A stretch of 64,000 bases of DNA from Micromonospora sp. WMMD1128 (GTDB lineage: Bacteria > Actinomycetota > Actinomycetes > Mycobacteriales > Micromonosporaceae), in NCBI RefSeq assembly GCF_027497235.1, contig NZ_CP114902.1:1501501-1565500 (forward strand). Direction: 5' to 3'. The notes beneath the pieces are model-generated. The model saw nothing but the letters and a program-made list of their open reading frames with translations, was not told where the DNA came from and ran no database searches. The translations under genes and the position numbers were made by a program. Shown here piece by piece: positions 37,602-45,942 of the stretch. Position 1 is the first letter of the stretch. Each line of letters starts with the position of its first letter.

Positions 37602-38603
37602 GTGAGTCCGGACACCCCTGATCCCGAGCGGACCGCCGACCGTCCCGGCGCCGCCGACCATCCGACCGCCGCGGACCCGCTCGCCGGGCATCCGGGCGCG
37701 GAGCGGGAGCCATTCGGCGCGGAGCGGGAGACACCCGGCGCGGAGCCGGAGCCATTCGGCGCGGAGCCGGAGACACCCGGCGCGGAGCCGGAGACACTGG
37801 GCGCGGCACCCGCGACCCGTCGCGGTGGTGGCCGGGCGGTGGCGACCGTGCTCGGCGTGACGGCGCTGCTCAGCGCGCTCGGCGTGCCGCTGGGGCTGCT
37901 CTGGGTGTGGCTGGCGCCGGGCACGCCGGTGCGGCAGACCCCTGGGGGCGCGGTCTACGCCGTCCCGCAGCCGGAACAGCCGATCGCGGCCGACGGCTGG
38001 TTCAGCCTTCTCGTGCTCGGCTTCGGGGTGCTCGCCGCCATCGCCCTGTGGATGTTGCTGCGGTGGCGGCGCGGCCCGGTGATCCTGCTCGCGGTGACGC
38101 TCGGCGGCCTCGGCGCGGCGGTGGTGGCCTGGCAGGTCGGCCGCCGGATCGGGTTGGCCACCTTCGAGCGGCTGCTGGAGACCGCGCCGCCGGGGACCGA
38201 CTTCACCAGGCCGGTCGACCTGCGCGCCGGCGGCGTCGACTGGTACGGCCCGCTGCCGGCGCCGCACGGCAACCTGCTGCTCGCGGCGTTCGGCGCGGCC
38301 GTCACGTACACCTTGCTGGCCGGCTGGTCGCGGTGGCCGTCGCTGCGCCCGGAGCCGGAGCCCGGCGACTGGCCGCCCCCGCCCGGTTTCAGCGGCACCT
38401 GGCCGCCCCCGCCCGGCTTCAGTGGCACCTGGCCGCCCCCACCGGGACGTCAGGGCGACGGGCCGTCCCCGCCAGGGTTCCACGGCGACGGGCCGTCCGC
38501 GCCGGGGTCTCGCGGCGACGGGCCGTCCGCGCCGGGGTTCCACGGCGACGGGCCGTCCGCGCCCGGGGTCAGTTCGGGGCCGGAGGGCCCGCCAGCTCGC
38601 TGA
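37602..38603 (+). CDS. DUF2567-type membrane protein with terminal repeats
   Basis: A 333-residue protein with GTG start. The middle (about 75-250) has four membrane segments with VPLGLLWVWLAPGTPV, typical of DUF2567 in actinobacteria. Both ends are repetitive: five 7-residue units of the form E-x-E-x-x-G-A (37701-37805) and, at the C-terminus, WPPPPGFSGT and GDGPSAPGFH units. The last 35 bases overlap the convergent Lon-N gene. Function unknown. Confidence 0.75.
   Translation: MSPDTPDPERTADRPGAADHPTAADPLAGHPGAEREPFGAERETPGAEPEPFGAEPETPGAEPETLGAAPATRRGGGRAVATVLGVTALLSALGVPLGLLWVWLAPGTPVRQTPGGAVYAVPQPEQPIAADGWFSLLVLGFGVLAAIALWMLLRWRRGPVILLAVTLGGLGAAVVAWQVGRRIGLATFERLLETAPPGTDFTRPVDLRAGGVDWYGPLPAPHGNLLLAAFGAAVTYTLLAGWSRWPSLRPEPEPGDWPPPPGFSGTWPPPPGFSGTWPPPPGRQGDGPSPPGFHGDGPSAPGSRGDGPSAPGFHGDGPSAPGVSSGPEGPPAR
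37701..37805 (+). repeat. five 21-bp tandem repeats in the DUF2567 gene
   Basis: In-frame units begin at 37701, 37722, 37743, 37764 and 37785. Each encodes 7 residues ending in G-A. Units 1/3 and 2/4 are almost identical, which suggests duplication of a two-unit block. Confidence 0.8.
38454..38573 (+). repeat. four 30-bp tandem repeats in the DUF2567 gene
   Basis: In-frame units begin at 38454, 38484, 38514 and 38544, each encoding a 10-residue GDGPS(P/A)PG-x-x unit. They are preceded by two 30-bp WPPPPGFSGT units from about 38371. Such arrays change copy number easily by slippage. Confidence 0.8.
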
Positions 38604-39273
38604 GCGGCACCGGCACCGCCCGGACCTGGCGCAGCAGCGCCGACTCCCGGTTGAGCAGGCGCAGCTCGGCGCGGAGCCGGCCGGGGGTGTCGTCGATGGC
38701 GAGCAGTCGCTGCCGGTCGGCCACGGTCAGCGCGGCGGTCGCCGCGACCAGGTGCGACAGCACGGTCGGATCCTCCGGGAGCTGCTCGGAGATCTCCTCC
38801 TGCTCCGGCCGGATCAGGCTGAGATATTGCCGGAACACCGAGATCACCCGGGCCGCCAGCACGTCGGCCACCTCGTCCGGGCCGGCCGGCTCGGGCAGCC
38901 ACTCCACCTCGGCGGTGAGGTAGGGCTCGGCGGCGTCGTCGATCTCGGCGATCCGGAACCGCCGCCGGCCCACCGTGACGATGTCGAACCCGCCCTCGGC
39001 CAGCTCGGTGACCTGCCGCAGCTCGGCGGTGCAGCCGACCTCGTGCAACGTGACGTCGCCGCCGGCCGGCCCGGAGCGGCCCGACGGCCCGGCCGGGGCG
39101 ACCTCCCAGCCGGCCTGGATCGCCACCACGCCGAACTCGCGTGGCGCGCCCTCGGGCAGGCCCACCAGGTGGCGCACCAGCGCCTGGTAGCGCTCCTCGA
39201 AGATGTGCAGCGGAAGGACCAGCCCGGGAAAGAGGACGGTCCCGAGAGGGAACACCGGCAGCCGTGCGCTCAC
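38569..39273 (-). CDS. Lon N-terminal (substrate-binding) domain protein
   Basis: A 234-residue protein consisting of a Lon-N/LON substrate-binding domain without ATPase or protease: [29 protein letters not shown] is split over the first 30 residues. I place the start at GTG 39273 ([10 protein letters not shown]), because TACGCT (39281-39286, minus strand) lies exactly 7 bases upstream, a leaderless arrangement; the frame is open 16 codons further. It is divergent from hisD and overlaps the DUF2567 gene at its 3' end. Function unknown, possibly protein quality control. Confidence 0.85.
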   Translation of the reverse strand: MSARLPVFPLGTVLFPGLVLPLHIFEERYQALVRHLVGLPEGAPREFGVVAIQAGWEVAPAGPSGRSGPAGGDVTLHEVGCTAELRQVTELAEGGFDIVTVGRRRFRIAEIDDAAEPYLTAEVEWLPEPAGPDEVADVLAARVISVFRQYLSLIRPEQEEISEQLPEDPTVLSHLVAATAALTVADRQRLLAIDDTPGRLRAELRLLNRESALLRQVRAVPVPLSELAGPPAPN

Positions 39274-39280
39274 GTGATCG

Positions 39281-39286
39281 AGCGTA
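39281..39286 (-). promoter_or_regulatory. -10 box of leaderless Lon-N gene
   Basis: TACGCT on the minus strand, 7 bases before GTG 39273. Confidence 0.5.
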
Positions 39287-39367
39287 TCCCGATCGCGCTC
39301 GGCCGGCGTGTCCCGGCTCACCGTCCCGGCGTACGGGCGGCTCCGGCCGGTCCGACCGGCGGCGGCC

Positions 39368-39373
39368 TAGACT
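39368..39373 (+). promoter_or_regulatory. -10 box of leaderless his operon
   Basis: TAGACT, 7 bases before GTG 39381 of hisD. The main his transcript therefore probably has no leader, so no his leader peptide or attenuator is expected here, and none is seen. Confidence 0.55.
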
Positions 39374-39380
39374 CGCAGGC

Positions 39381-40703
39381 GTGCTGACTCGGATCGACCT
39401 GCGCGGCGGGACACGTGACCCGCGCCGCCTGCTGCCCCGTGCCCAGCTCGACGTCTCCGTGGCGGTCGAGCGGATCCGTCCTCTCGTCGAGGCGGTCCGG
39501 GAGCATGGCTACCCGGCGATCCGGGAGGCCAGCGAGCGGTTCGACGGCATCTCCCCGGAGCATCTGCGGGTGCCGGTCGAGGTGATCCGCGCCGCCGAGA
39601 GCGAGCTGGACCCGCAGGTTCGCGCCGCGTTGCTGGAGTCGATCACCCGGGCCCGCCGGGTCCACGCCGACCAGCGCCGCACCGACCACACCACCCGGGT
39701 GGTGGCCGGCGGCACGGTGACCGAGCGGTGGCTGCCGGTCGACCGGGTCGGCCTCTACGTCCCCGGCGGCCTGGCGATGTATCCGTCGACCGTGGTGATG
39801 AACGTGGTCCCGGCCCAGGCGGCCGGGGTCCGGTCGCTTGTGGTGGTGAGCCCGCCGCAGAAGGACAACGACGGCCTCCCGGACCGCCGGGTCCTGGCCG
39901 CCTGCGCGCTGCTCGGCGTCGACGAGGTGTACGCGGTGGGCGGCGCCCACGCGGTGGCCATGCTCGCCTACGGCGCCGCCGTCGACCCGGCCGGCGAGCG
40001 GCGCTGCGACCCGGTCGACCTGATCACCGGTCCGGGCAACATCTGGGTCACCGCCGCCAAGCGGCTGCTGCGCGGCGTGGTCGGCATCGATGCCGAGGCC
40101 GGCCCGACCGAGATCGCCGTGCTGGCCGACCACACCGCCGACCCGGCGCACGTGGCCGCCGACCTGATCAGCCAGGCCGAGCACGACCCCCTCGCGGCGA
40201 GCGTGCTGGTCACCCCGTCGACGGAGCTGGCCGACGCGGTCGACGCGGAGCTGGCCCGGCAGGTGCCGGCCGCCAAGCACGCCGAGCGGATCGGCACCGC
40301 GCTGCGCGGCGAGCAGAGCGGGGTGGTCCTGGTCGACGACCTGGAGGCCGGGCTGCGGGTGGTCGACGCGTACGCGGCCGAGCACCTGGAGATTCAGACC
40401 GAGAACGCCCGCGAGTGGGCGTTGCGGGTGCGCAACGCCGGTGCGATCTTCGTGGGCGCCTGGTCGCCGGTGTCGCTCGGCGACTACTGCGCGGGCTCCA
40501 ACCACGTGCTGCCCACCGGTGGCTGCGCCCGGCACTCCTCCGGGCTGTCCGTGCAGTCCTTCCTGCGCGGCGTGCACCTGGTCGAATACACCGAGGCGGC
40601 GCTGCGCGAGGTGGCCCCGCACGTGGTCACGCTGGCCGGTGTCGAGGACCTGCCGGCGCACGGCCAGGCGGTCAGCGTCCGTTTCCCCGGAGGCGTGTCG
40701 TGA
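39381..40703 (+). CDS. hisD: histidinol dehydrogenase
   Basis: A 440-residue zinc enzyme oxidising histidinol to histidine in two NAD-dependent steps. Motifs: [56 protein letters not shown] and [18 protein letters not shown], which hold the zinc and catalytic histidines. GTG 39381 ([10 protein letters not shown]) is 7 bases after a -10 box; the frame stays open 80 codons upstream without similarity. First gene of the his operon; its stop overlaps hisC. Confidence 0.96.
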   Translation: MLTRIDLRGGTRDPRRLLPRAQLDVSVAVERIRPLVEAVREHGYPAIREASERFDGISPEHLRVPVEVIRAAESELDPQVRAALLESITRARRVHADQRRTDHTTRVVAGGTVTERWLPVDRVGLYVPGGLAMYPSTVVMNVVPAQAAGVRSLVVVSPPQKDNDGLPDRRVLAACALLGVDEVYAVGGAHAVAMLAYGAAVDPAGERRCDPVDLITGPGNIWVTAAKRLLRGVVGIDAEAGPTEIAVLADHTADPAHVAADLISQAEHDPLAASVLVTPSTELADAVDAELARQVPAAKHAERIGTALRGEQSGVVLVDDLEAGLRVVDAYAAEHLEIQTENAREWALRVRNAGAIFVGAWSPVSLGDYCAGSNHVLPTGGCARHSSGLSVQSFLRGVHLVEYTEAALREVAPHVVTLAGVEDLPAHGQAVSVRFPGGVS

Positions 40704-41773
40704 CCACCCTCGACGACCTGCCGATCCGCGACGACCTGCGGGGGCGCTCCCCGTACGGCGCGCCGCAGCTCGACGTGCCGGTGCGGCTGAACACCAACGA
40801 GAATTCCTACCCGGTGCCCGAGCCGGTGGTCGAGGCGATCGGCAAGGCCGTCGCGGCCGAGTTGCGCGACCTCAACCGCTACCCGGACCGGGACGCCGTG
40901 GCGCTCCGCGCCGACCTGGCCGCCTACCTGGGCCACGGGCTCACCGTCGACCACGTGTGGGCGGCCAACGGCTCCAACGAGATCCAGCAGCAGCTGCTCC
41001 AGGCGTTCGGCGGGCCGGGGCGCACCGCGCTCGGTTTCACCCCGGCCTACTCGATGCATCCGCTGCTGGCGCTCGGCTCCGGCACCGGTTGGGTCGCCGC
41101 CGACCGGGACGCCGACTTCGGGTTGACCGCCGCCGACGCGGTCGCCCAGGTGCGCCGGCACCGGCCGGACGTGGTCTTCCTCTGCTCGCCGAACAACCCG
41201 ACCGGCACCGCGCTCGACCCGTCCGTCGTCGCCGCCGTGCTCGACGAGGCGCCCGGCATGGTGGTGGTGGACGAGGCGTACGCGGAGTTCGCCCGCCCCG
41301 GCACGGTCAGCGCGCTCGCCGTGCTGCCCGGCCACCCGCGGCTGGTGGTCACCCGCACCATGAGCAAGGCGTTCGGGTTCGCCGGCGGCCGGCTGGGCTA
41401 CCTGGCCGCCGACCCGGCGGTGGTGGCGGCGGTGCAACTGGTCCGGCTGCCCTACCACCTGTCCGCGCTCACCCAGGCCGCCGCCCGCGCGGCGCTGGCC
41501 CACCGGGACGCCCTGCTCGGCACCGTCACCGCGATCATGGAGCAACGCGACCGGATCGTCGCCGAGCTGCGCGCGCGGGGGCACCGGGTGGCCGACAGCG
41601 ACGCCAACTTCGTGCTCTTCGCCGTCGACGGCGACCAGGGCGCCGCCTGGCGTACGCTGCTCGACGCCGGCGTGCTGGTCCGCGACGTCGGCCTGCCGGG
41701 CTGGCTGCGGGTGACCGCCGGGACCCCGGCCGAGACCGACGCCTTTCTGTCCGCGATGGAGAAGTTGTCATGA
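40700..41773 (+). CDS. hisC: histidinol-phosphate aminotransferase
   Basis: A 357-residue fold-type I PLP enzyme. [12 protein letters not shown] at the N-terminus, [27 protein letters not shown] and the PLP lysine in [17 protein letters not shown] identify HisC. It transaminates imidazole-acetol phosphate. GTG 40700 overlaps the hisD stop and its own stop overlaps the hisB ATG by 4 bases. Confidence 0.96.
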   Translation: MTTLDDLPIRDDLRGRSPYGAPQLDVPVRLNTNENSYPVPEPVVEAIGKAVAAELRDLNRYPDRDAVALRADLAAYLGHGLTVDHVWAANGSNEIQQQLLQAFGGPGRTALGFTPAYSMHPLLALGSGTGWVAADRDADFGLTAADAVAQVRRHRPDVVFLCSPNNPTGTALDPSVVAAVLDEAPGMVVVDEAYAEFARPGTVSALAVLPGHPRLVVTRTMSKAFGFAGGRLGYLAADPAVVAAVQLVRLPYHLSALTQAAARAALAHRDALLGTVTAIMEQRDRIVAELRARGHRVADSDANFVLFAVDGDQGAAWRTLLDAGVLVRDVGLPGWLRVTAGTPAETDAFLSAMEKLS

Positions 41774-42381
41774 ACCGCACCGCCCGGATCGAGCGGGTCA
41801 CCAACGAGACCAAGGTGCTCGTCGAGATCGACCTCGACGGCACCGGCAAGGCCGACATCGAGACCGGTGTCGGCTTCTACGACCACATGCTCAACCAGAT
41901 CGCCCGGCACGGGGGCTTCGACCTGACCGTGCACACGGTCGGCGACCTGGAGATCGACGCGCACCACACGATGGAGGACACCGCGCTCGCGCTGGGCGCC
42001 GCGTTCGACCGGGCGCTCGGCGACAAGGCCGGCATCCGGCGGTACGGCTCGGCCACCGTCCCGATGGACGAGGTGCTGGTCCGGGCCGCGGTCGACCTGT
42101 CCGGGCGGCCGTATGTGGTGCACGACGAGCCGGCGCTGTCGCCGTACATCGGGCCGGTCTACCCGACCAGCATGACCCGGCACATCTGGGAGTCGTTCGG
42201 CCAGGCGGCCCGGGTGACGTTGCACGTCGACGTGTTGCGGGCGGCCCGGCCGGGCGGCCACCCGGACGCGCACCACGTGGTCGAGGCCCAGTTCAAGGCC
42301 GTCTCCCGCGCGCTGCGCGAGGCCACCGCGATCGACCCGCGCAGCGCCGGCGTGGTGCCGTCCACGAAGGGCGCGCTCTGA
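41770..42381 (+). CDS. hisB: imidazoleglycerol-phosphate dehydratase
   Basis: A 203-residue monofunctional HisB. Metal-binding motifs are [14 protein letters not shown] and the repeat [17 protein letters not shown] near the C-terminus, plus [18 protein letters not shown]. It lacks the phosphatase half seen in enterobacteria, as usual for actinobacteria. The ATG overlaps the hisC stop. Its stop codon lies inside the first copy of a 59-bp tandem repeat. Confidence 0.96.
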   Translation: MNRTARIERVTNETKVLVEIDLDGTGKADIETGVGFYDHMLNQIARHGGFDLTVHTVGDLEIDAHHTMEDTALALGAAFDRALGDKAGIRRYGSATVPMDEVLVRAAVDLSGRPYVVHDEPALSPYIGPVYPTSMTRHIWESFGQAARVTLHVDVLRAARPGGHPDAHHVVEAQFKAVSRALREATAIDPRSAGVVPSTKGAL

Positions 42382-42493
42382 TGAGCGCGAGGAACGCAGC
42401 GCAGCGGAGTCCCGCAGTCGCGAATGAAGGACGGCTCTGATGAGCGCGAGGAACGCAGCGCAGCGGAGTCCCGCAGTCGCGAATGAAGGACGG
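42376..42493 (+). repeat. two 59-bp tandem repeats after hisB
   Basis: Copies at 42376-42434 and 42435-42493 are identical as far as I can read. The first copy contains the last codons and stop of hisB. The unit holds the stretch GAACGCAGCGCAGCGGAGTC. It has no reading frame of its own that I would call a gene. It lies just in front of the 55-residue ORF and so changes spacing inside the his operon. Confidence 0.85.
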
Positions 42494-42501
42494 CACTGCC
42501 G

Positions 42502-42669
42502 ATGAAGGTGTTGCCGACGCTGCTGTTGATCCTGGCCGGGGTGCTTGTCGGCGGGACGTGGTCGCTGCACAAGCAGGGCGCGGCCCGCCCGGCCGTGGTG
42601 GTCACCGGCCTGCTGGCGGTGCTGGCCACCGTCGGCGGGGTGCTCTGGCTGCTGCCGGGGGAGGCGTGA
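42502..42669 (+). CDS. small membrane protein in the his operon (55 residues)
   Basis: ATG 42502 opens MKVLPTLLLILAGVLVGG, continues with SLHKQGAARPAVVVTG and a second hydrophobic stretch, and stops at 42667-42669, overlapping the hisH ATG by one base. Two membrane helices (about 4-20 and 31-51) joined by a basic loop. The GC-rich third positions and the coupling to hisH support it as a real gene. Function unknown; comparable small membrane proteins are often found between hisB and hisH in actinobacteria. Confidence 0.75.
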   Translation: MKVLPTLLLILAGVLVGGTWSLHKQGAARPAVVVTGLLAVLATVGGVLWLLPGEA

Positions 42670-43295
42670 TGGGCAGGCGGGTGGTGGTGCTCGACTACGG
42701 CTCGGGCAACCTGCGTTCGGCCGAACGCGCGTTGGAGCGGGCCGGCGCCGACGTGACGGTCACCGCCGACCTGGCCGCCGCCGCGACCGCCGACGGCCTG
42801 GTGGTGCCGGGTGTCGGCGCGTACGCCGCGTGCATGGCCGGCATCGAGGCGCTCGGCGCCGGCCCGGTCATCGCCGAGCGGGTCGCCGCCGGCCGCCCGG
42901 TGCTGGGCATCTGCGTCGGGATGCAGGTGCTCTTCGAGCACGGCGACGAGCACGGCGTGGTGACCAAGGGCCTCGGGCTGCTGCCGGGCGGGGTGACGAA
43001 GCTGCCCGCCCCGCGCCTGCCGCACATGGGCTGGAACACCGTGCGCGCGCCGGCGGGTTCGGTGCTCTTCGCCGGGCTGCCGGCGGACGCCCGGTTCTAC
43101 TTCGTCCACTCCTACGGGGTGACCGACACCGCCGGGTTGGCCGCCGCCGGCGCGACGGTCACCACCGCCGAGCACGGCGCCGACTTCGTCGCCGGGGTGG
43201 AGCGGGGCGCCCTCGCCGCGGCCCAGTTCCACCCGGAGAAGTCGGCCGACACCGGCGCCGCGCTGCTGCGCAACTGGTTGGGCACACTTGAGTAA
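42669..43295 (+). CDS. hisH: imidazole glycerol phosphate synthase, glutamine amidotransferase subunit
   Basis: A 208-residue class I amidotransferase. The nucleophile is Cys in LGICVGMQVLFEHG; the catalytic His/Glu are in AAQFHPEKSADTG; LDYGSGNLRSAERAL is the N-terminal signature. It feeds ammonia to HisF, whose gene lies 3.7 kb downstream rather than adjacent. ATG 42669. Confidence 0.96.
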   Translation: MGRRVVVLDYGSGNLRSAERALERAGADVTVTADLAAAATADGLVVPGVGAYAACMAGIEALGAGPVIAERVAAGRPVLGICVGMQVLFEHGDEHGVVTKGLGLLPGGVTKLPAPRLPHMGWNTVRAPAGSVLFAGLPADARFYFVHSYGVTDTAGLAAAGATVTTAEHGADFVAGVERGALAAAQFHPEKSADTGAALLRNWLGTLE

Positions 43296-43608
43296 GGAGC
43301 GAGCCCGCCGCCGGGCCGCCCGCGAGGCCGACCAGCAGCGGGCGCGCGCCGCCCGGGCCCGCCGGGTGGCGCGCCGGGAACGACGCCGTTCGGTGGTACG
43401 CCGGTTGACGCCGCGGCTGCGCCGGGGTCGCACCGGTCGGCTGCGCCGGCACAGCCGGGGTGAGCGGGCGGCCATCGTGCTGCTCACCGCCGTCGCGGTG
43501 GCCGGCATCTGGAGTTTCGTCGACGATCTCGCCCTGCGCCTGGCGTTGGTCGTGTTGTTGCTGTTGGTCCTGCCGGCGATCGTGGTGATCGCGTTGGACC
43601 GTCGTTGA
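43288..43608 (+). CDS. small basic membrane protein in the his operon (106 residues)
   Basis: TTG 43288 overlaps the hisH stop. The first 60 residues are extremely Arg-rich ([20 protein letters not shown]), followed by two membrane segments (about 61-75 and 80-102) and a short basic tail. The family is conserved at this place in related actinobacteria as far as I can judge, but I know no function. Confidence 0.75.
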   Translation: MSKERARRRAAREADQQRARAARARRVARRERRRSVVRRLTPRLRRGRTGRLRRHSRGERAAIVLLTAVAVAGIWSFVDDLALRLALVVLLLLVLPAIVVIALDRR

Positions 43609-43627
43609 GCATGCGAGGAGACAAGCG

Positions 43628-44356
43628 TTGAGCCTTGACCTGTTGCCCGCCGTGGACGTCGCCGACGGCCAGGCCGTCCGGCTCGTGCAGGGCGCCGCCG
43701 GCAGCGAGACCGCCTACGGCGACCCGCTGGAGGCGGCCCTCGCCTGGCAGTCCGACGGCGCCGAGTGGATCCACCTGGTCGACCTGGACGCCGCGTTCGG
43801 CCGGGGCTCCAACGCCGAGTTGCTCGCCGAGGTGGTCGGCAAGCTCGACGTCAAGGTGGAACTGTCCGGGGGCATCCGGGACGACGGGTCGCTGCGGGCG
43901 GCGTTGGGCACCGGGGCGGCCCGGGTCAACATCGGCACCGCCGCGCTCGAGGATCCCGAGTGGTGCGACCGGATCTGCGGCGAGTACGGCGACCGGGTGG
44001 CGATCGGGCTGGACGTGCGGGGTCGTACCCTCTCGGCGCGGGGCTGGACCCGCGACGGCGGTGACCTCTACGACGTGCTGGCCCGGCTGGACGCCGCCGG
44101 CGCCGCGCGGTACGTGGTGACCGACATCACCAAGGACGGCACGATGCGCGGGCCGAACCTGGACCTGCTGCGCGAGGTGTGCGCCCGCACCGACGCCCCG
44201 GTGATCGCCTCCGGCGGGGTGTCCACCCTGGACGACCTGCGGGCGCTTGCGACGCTGGAGCCGGTCGGCGTGGAGGGCGTGATCGCCGGCAAGGCGCTGT
44301 ACGCCGGCGCGTTCACCGTCGCCGAGGCGCTGGCCACGCTGCGGGCCGGCGCGTGA
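43628..44356 (+). CDS. priA: bifunctional HisA/TrpF isomerase PriA
   Basis: A 242-residue (beta-alpha)8 barrel. In actinobacteria this enzyme serves both histidine (HisA) and tryptophan (TrpF) synthesis. [18 protein letters not shown] carries the first catalytic Asp and the substrate Arg; the second Asp is in [17 protein letters not shown]; the phosphate loops are LSGGIRDDG and [15 protein letters not shown] start behind AGGAGA. The downstream Rid gene overlaps its stop by 4 bases. Confidence 0.93.
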   Translation: MSLDLLPAVDVADGQAVRLVQGAAGSETAYGDPLEAALAWQSDGAEWIHLVDLDAAFGRGSNAELLAEVVGKLDVKVELSGGIRDDGSLRAALGTGAARVNIGTAALEDPEWCDRICGEYGDRVAIGLDVRGRTLSARGWTRDGGDLYDVLARLDAAGAARYVVTDITKDGTMRGPNLDLLREVCARTDAPVIASGGVSTLDDLRALATLEPVGVEGVIAGKALYAGAFTVAEALATLRAGA

Positions 44357-44844
44357 CCACCGACGTGGGCGGGCCGGTCGAGGACCTGGGCGGGCTGGTC
44401 GAGGACCTGGGCCGGTCGCCGGTCGACGGCGTGGGGGAGCCGCCGCTCGACGGCGCGGTGGTGACCCGGCTCGGCTCGGGCGGCCCGTGGGAGGCGCTCT
44501 ACGGCTACTCCCGGGTGGTCCGGGCCGGCGCGCTGGCGATCACCGCCGGTTGCACCTCGACCGTGGACGGCCGGGTGGCGCACGTGGGGGACGCGGCGGC
44601 GCAGACCGCGCAGGCGATCCGGATCGGCCTGGACGCCCTGGCCGAGGTGGGCGCCCAGCCGGGCGACGTGGTGCGGACCCGGATGTACGTGACCGACCGG
44701 CTCTACACCGACGAGGTGGGTCGGGCGCACAACGCGGTGTTCGGCCCGGTGCGTCCGGTGGCGACCATGGTGGTGGTGGCCGGTCTTCTCGACCCGGAGC
44801 ACCTGGTCGAGGTGGAGTTGGAGGCGTACCTCCCCGAGGGCTGA
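44353..44844 (+). CDS. Rid (YjgF) family protein, non-canonical
   Basis: A 163-residue protein with a 30-residue acidic start and a Rid domain: [32 protein letters not shown] and [20 protein letters not shown]. RidA imine deaminases have an Arg in the P-A-R-S stretch; here it reads P-V-A-T, so the catalytic Arg is absent. It is therefore more likely a member of another Rid subgroup. GTG 44353 is coupled to priA, which suggests a role near histidine or tryptophan metabolism. Confidence 0.85.
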   Translation: MTTDVGGPVEDLGGLVEDLGRSPVDGVGEPPLDGAVVTRLGSGGPWEALYGYSRVVRAGALAITAGCTSTVDGRVAHVGDAAAQTAQAIRIGLDALAEVGAQPGDVVRTRMYVTDRLYTDEVGRAHNAVFGPVRPVATMVVVAGLLDPEHLVEVELEAYLPEG

Positions 44845-44880
44845 TCTCCTCGGCCCGCGGCGGCAGGGTCGGCTCTCCGG

Positions 44881-44958
44881 CGCCTTTCGAGCTGATGTCA
44901 CGAACGACTCACCGGCCCCGACGCTGCCGAGTCGTTGCTGATATCAGCTCGAAAGGCG
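44881..44958. repeat. 78-bp hairpin element with 30-bp arms
   Basis: Left arm 44881-44910 and right arm 44929-44958 are inverted copies matching at 27 of 30 positions around an 18-base loop. The arm starts CGCCTTTCGAGCTGATG. Its inner part resembles the ends of the 139-bp element at 8948-9086 (both have GCCT at one end and TGATG-x-C-x2-GAA-x-GACTC at the other). It lies between the priA/Rid operon and ohrR, where it may also terminate transcription. Confidence 0.7.
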
Positions 44959-45026
44959 TTCTTGGCGCTGGTTTCTCCGCCGCCCCGGACCGGGAACGTG
45001 ACCGGCCTCGCACCCGGATCCACGCG

Positions 45027-45061
45027 ATTAAGTTGTGCACAACTTGATTGCGCGCTACGGT
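45027..45061 (+). promoter_or_regulatory. ohrR promoter and OhrR operator
   Basis: The palindrome AAGTTGTGCACAACTT (45030-45045, perfect; extended AT at each outer side) covers the -35 TTGTGC (45033-45038). A 17-bp spacer leads to TACGGT (45056-45061), 6 bases before GTG 45068. Binding of the MarR-type repressor would block the -35. Oxidation of its Cys by organic peroxide would release it. Confidence 0.7.
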
Positions 45062-45067
45062 TTTGGC

Positions 45068-45514
45068 GTGACCGATGATCTGGTGCTGCGCCGGCAGGTG
45101 TGCTTCGCCCTCTACGCGGCGTCGCGCGCCCTGACCGACGTCTACCGGCCCATCCTCGACGAGCACGGCCTGACCTACCCGCAGTACCTGGTGCTGCTGG
45201 TGCTCTGGGAGCGCGGCGACGACGCCCCCACGGTCTCCGAGCTCGGCGCGCGACTCCGGCTCGACTCCGGCACGCTCTCCCCGCTGCTCAAGCGGCTGGA
45301 GGCGGCCGGCCTGGTGGTGCGCACCCGCTCGGCGACCGATGAGCGCCGGGTCGAGGTGGGCCTCACCGGCCGGGGCCGGGCCCTGCGGGAAGGGATGGAC
45401 GAGGTGCCGATGCGGGTGGCCCGGGCGACCGGCCTCACCGAGACCGAGCTGATCGGCCTCCGCGACACCCTCACCCGGGTCACCGAGACGATCCACCGAC
45501 AGAAGGAGCAGTGA
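45068..45514 (+). CDS. ohrR: organic-peroxide-sensing MarR-type repressor
   Basis: A 148-residue MarR-fold regulator. The reactive cysteine is in [15 protein letters not shown] (Cys12), as in OhrR; the winged helix includes [21 protein letters not shown] and the wing [18 protein letters not shown]. Start at GTG 45068 follows a -10 box by 6 bases, so the message is probably leaderless; an upstream GTG at 45035 lies inside the operator and is unlikely. It is directly followed by ohr. Confidence 0.92.
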   Translation: MTDDLVLRRQVCFALYAASRALTDVYRPILDEHGLTYPQYLVLLVLWERGDDAPTVSELGARLRLDSGTLSPLLKRLEAAGLVVRTRSATDERRVEVGLTGRGRALREGMDEVPMRVARATGLTETELIGLRDTLTRVTETIHRQKEQ

Positions 45515-45516
45515 CC

Positions 45517-45942
45517 ATGCAGGTCCTCTACACCGCGTCCGCCAAGGCCACCGGCGACGGCCGCGACGGCCACGTCCGCACCTCCGACGGCACGGTCGAG
45601 CTGGATCTCGCCGTACCCAAGGAGATGGGCGGCGCCGGCGGCGCGGCCAACCCCGAGCAGCTCTTCGCCGCCGGCTACGCGGCGTGCTTCCACTCCGCGC
45701 TGCGCGTCGTGGCCCGCCAGGCCAAGGCGGACGTCTCGGGTTCGGTCGTCGAGGCCGAGGTGGGCATCGGCCCGAACGGCAGTGGCGGCTACGGCCTGAC
45801 CGTGACCCTCGTGGTGGACCTGCCCGCGGTCGAGCGTCCGGCCGCCGAGAAGCTCGTCGAGGCGGCCCACCAGGTCTGCCCCTACTCGAACGCGACCCGC
45901 GGCAACATCGAGGTCACGCCGACCGTCCGGGACGCAGCATGA
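45517..45942 (+). CDS. ohr: organic hydroperoxide resistance peroxidase
   Basis: A 141-residue OsmC-fold thiol peroxidase that reduces organic hydroperoxides. Catalytic Cys57 is in AAGYAACFHSAL and resolving Cys121 in HQVCPYSNATRGN; NPEQLFAAGY supplies the conserved Glu. I prefer ATG 45517 because AAGGAG (45502-45507) is well spaced from it; a GTG at 45511 is too close. Coupled to ohrR upstream, and its stop overlaps the oxidoreductase ATG by 4 bases. Confidence 0.95.
   Translation: MQVLYTASAKATGDGRDGHVRTSDGTVELDLAVPKEMGGAGGAANPEQLFAAGYAACFHSALRVVARQAKADVSGSVVEAEVGIGPNGSGGYGLTVTLVVDLPAVERPAAEKLVEAAHQVCPYSNATRGNIEVTPTVRDAA

Noticed and set aside
38454..38573. CRISPR-like array of 30-bp repeats
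   Set aside because: The units are contiguous without spacers, in frame, and translate as a protein repeat; no cas genes are present.
42376..42493. A short gene within the 59-bp tandem repeats
   Set aside because: Frames in the repeat are short, carry no ribosome binding site and the sequence is an exact duplication.
44845..45034. Small coding ORF between the Rid gene and ohrR
   Set aside because: The sequence is dominated by the 78-bp hairpin; the longer open frames are shadows with no start signal.
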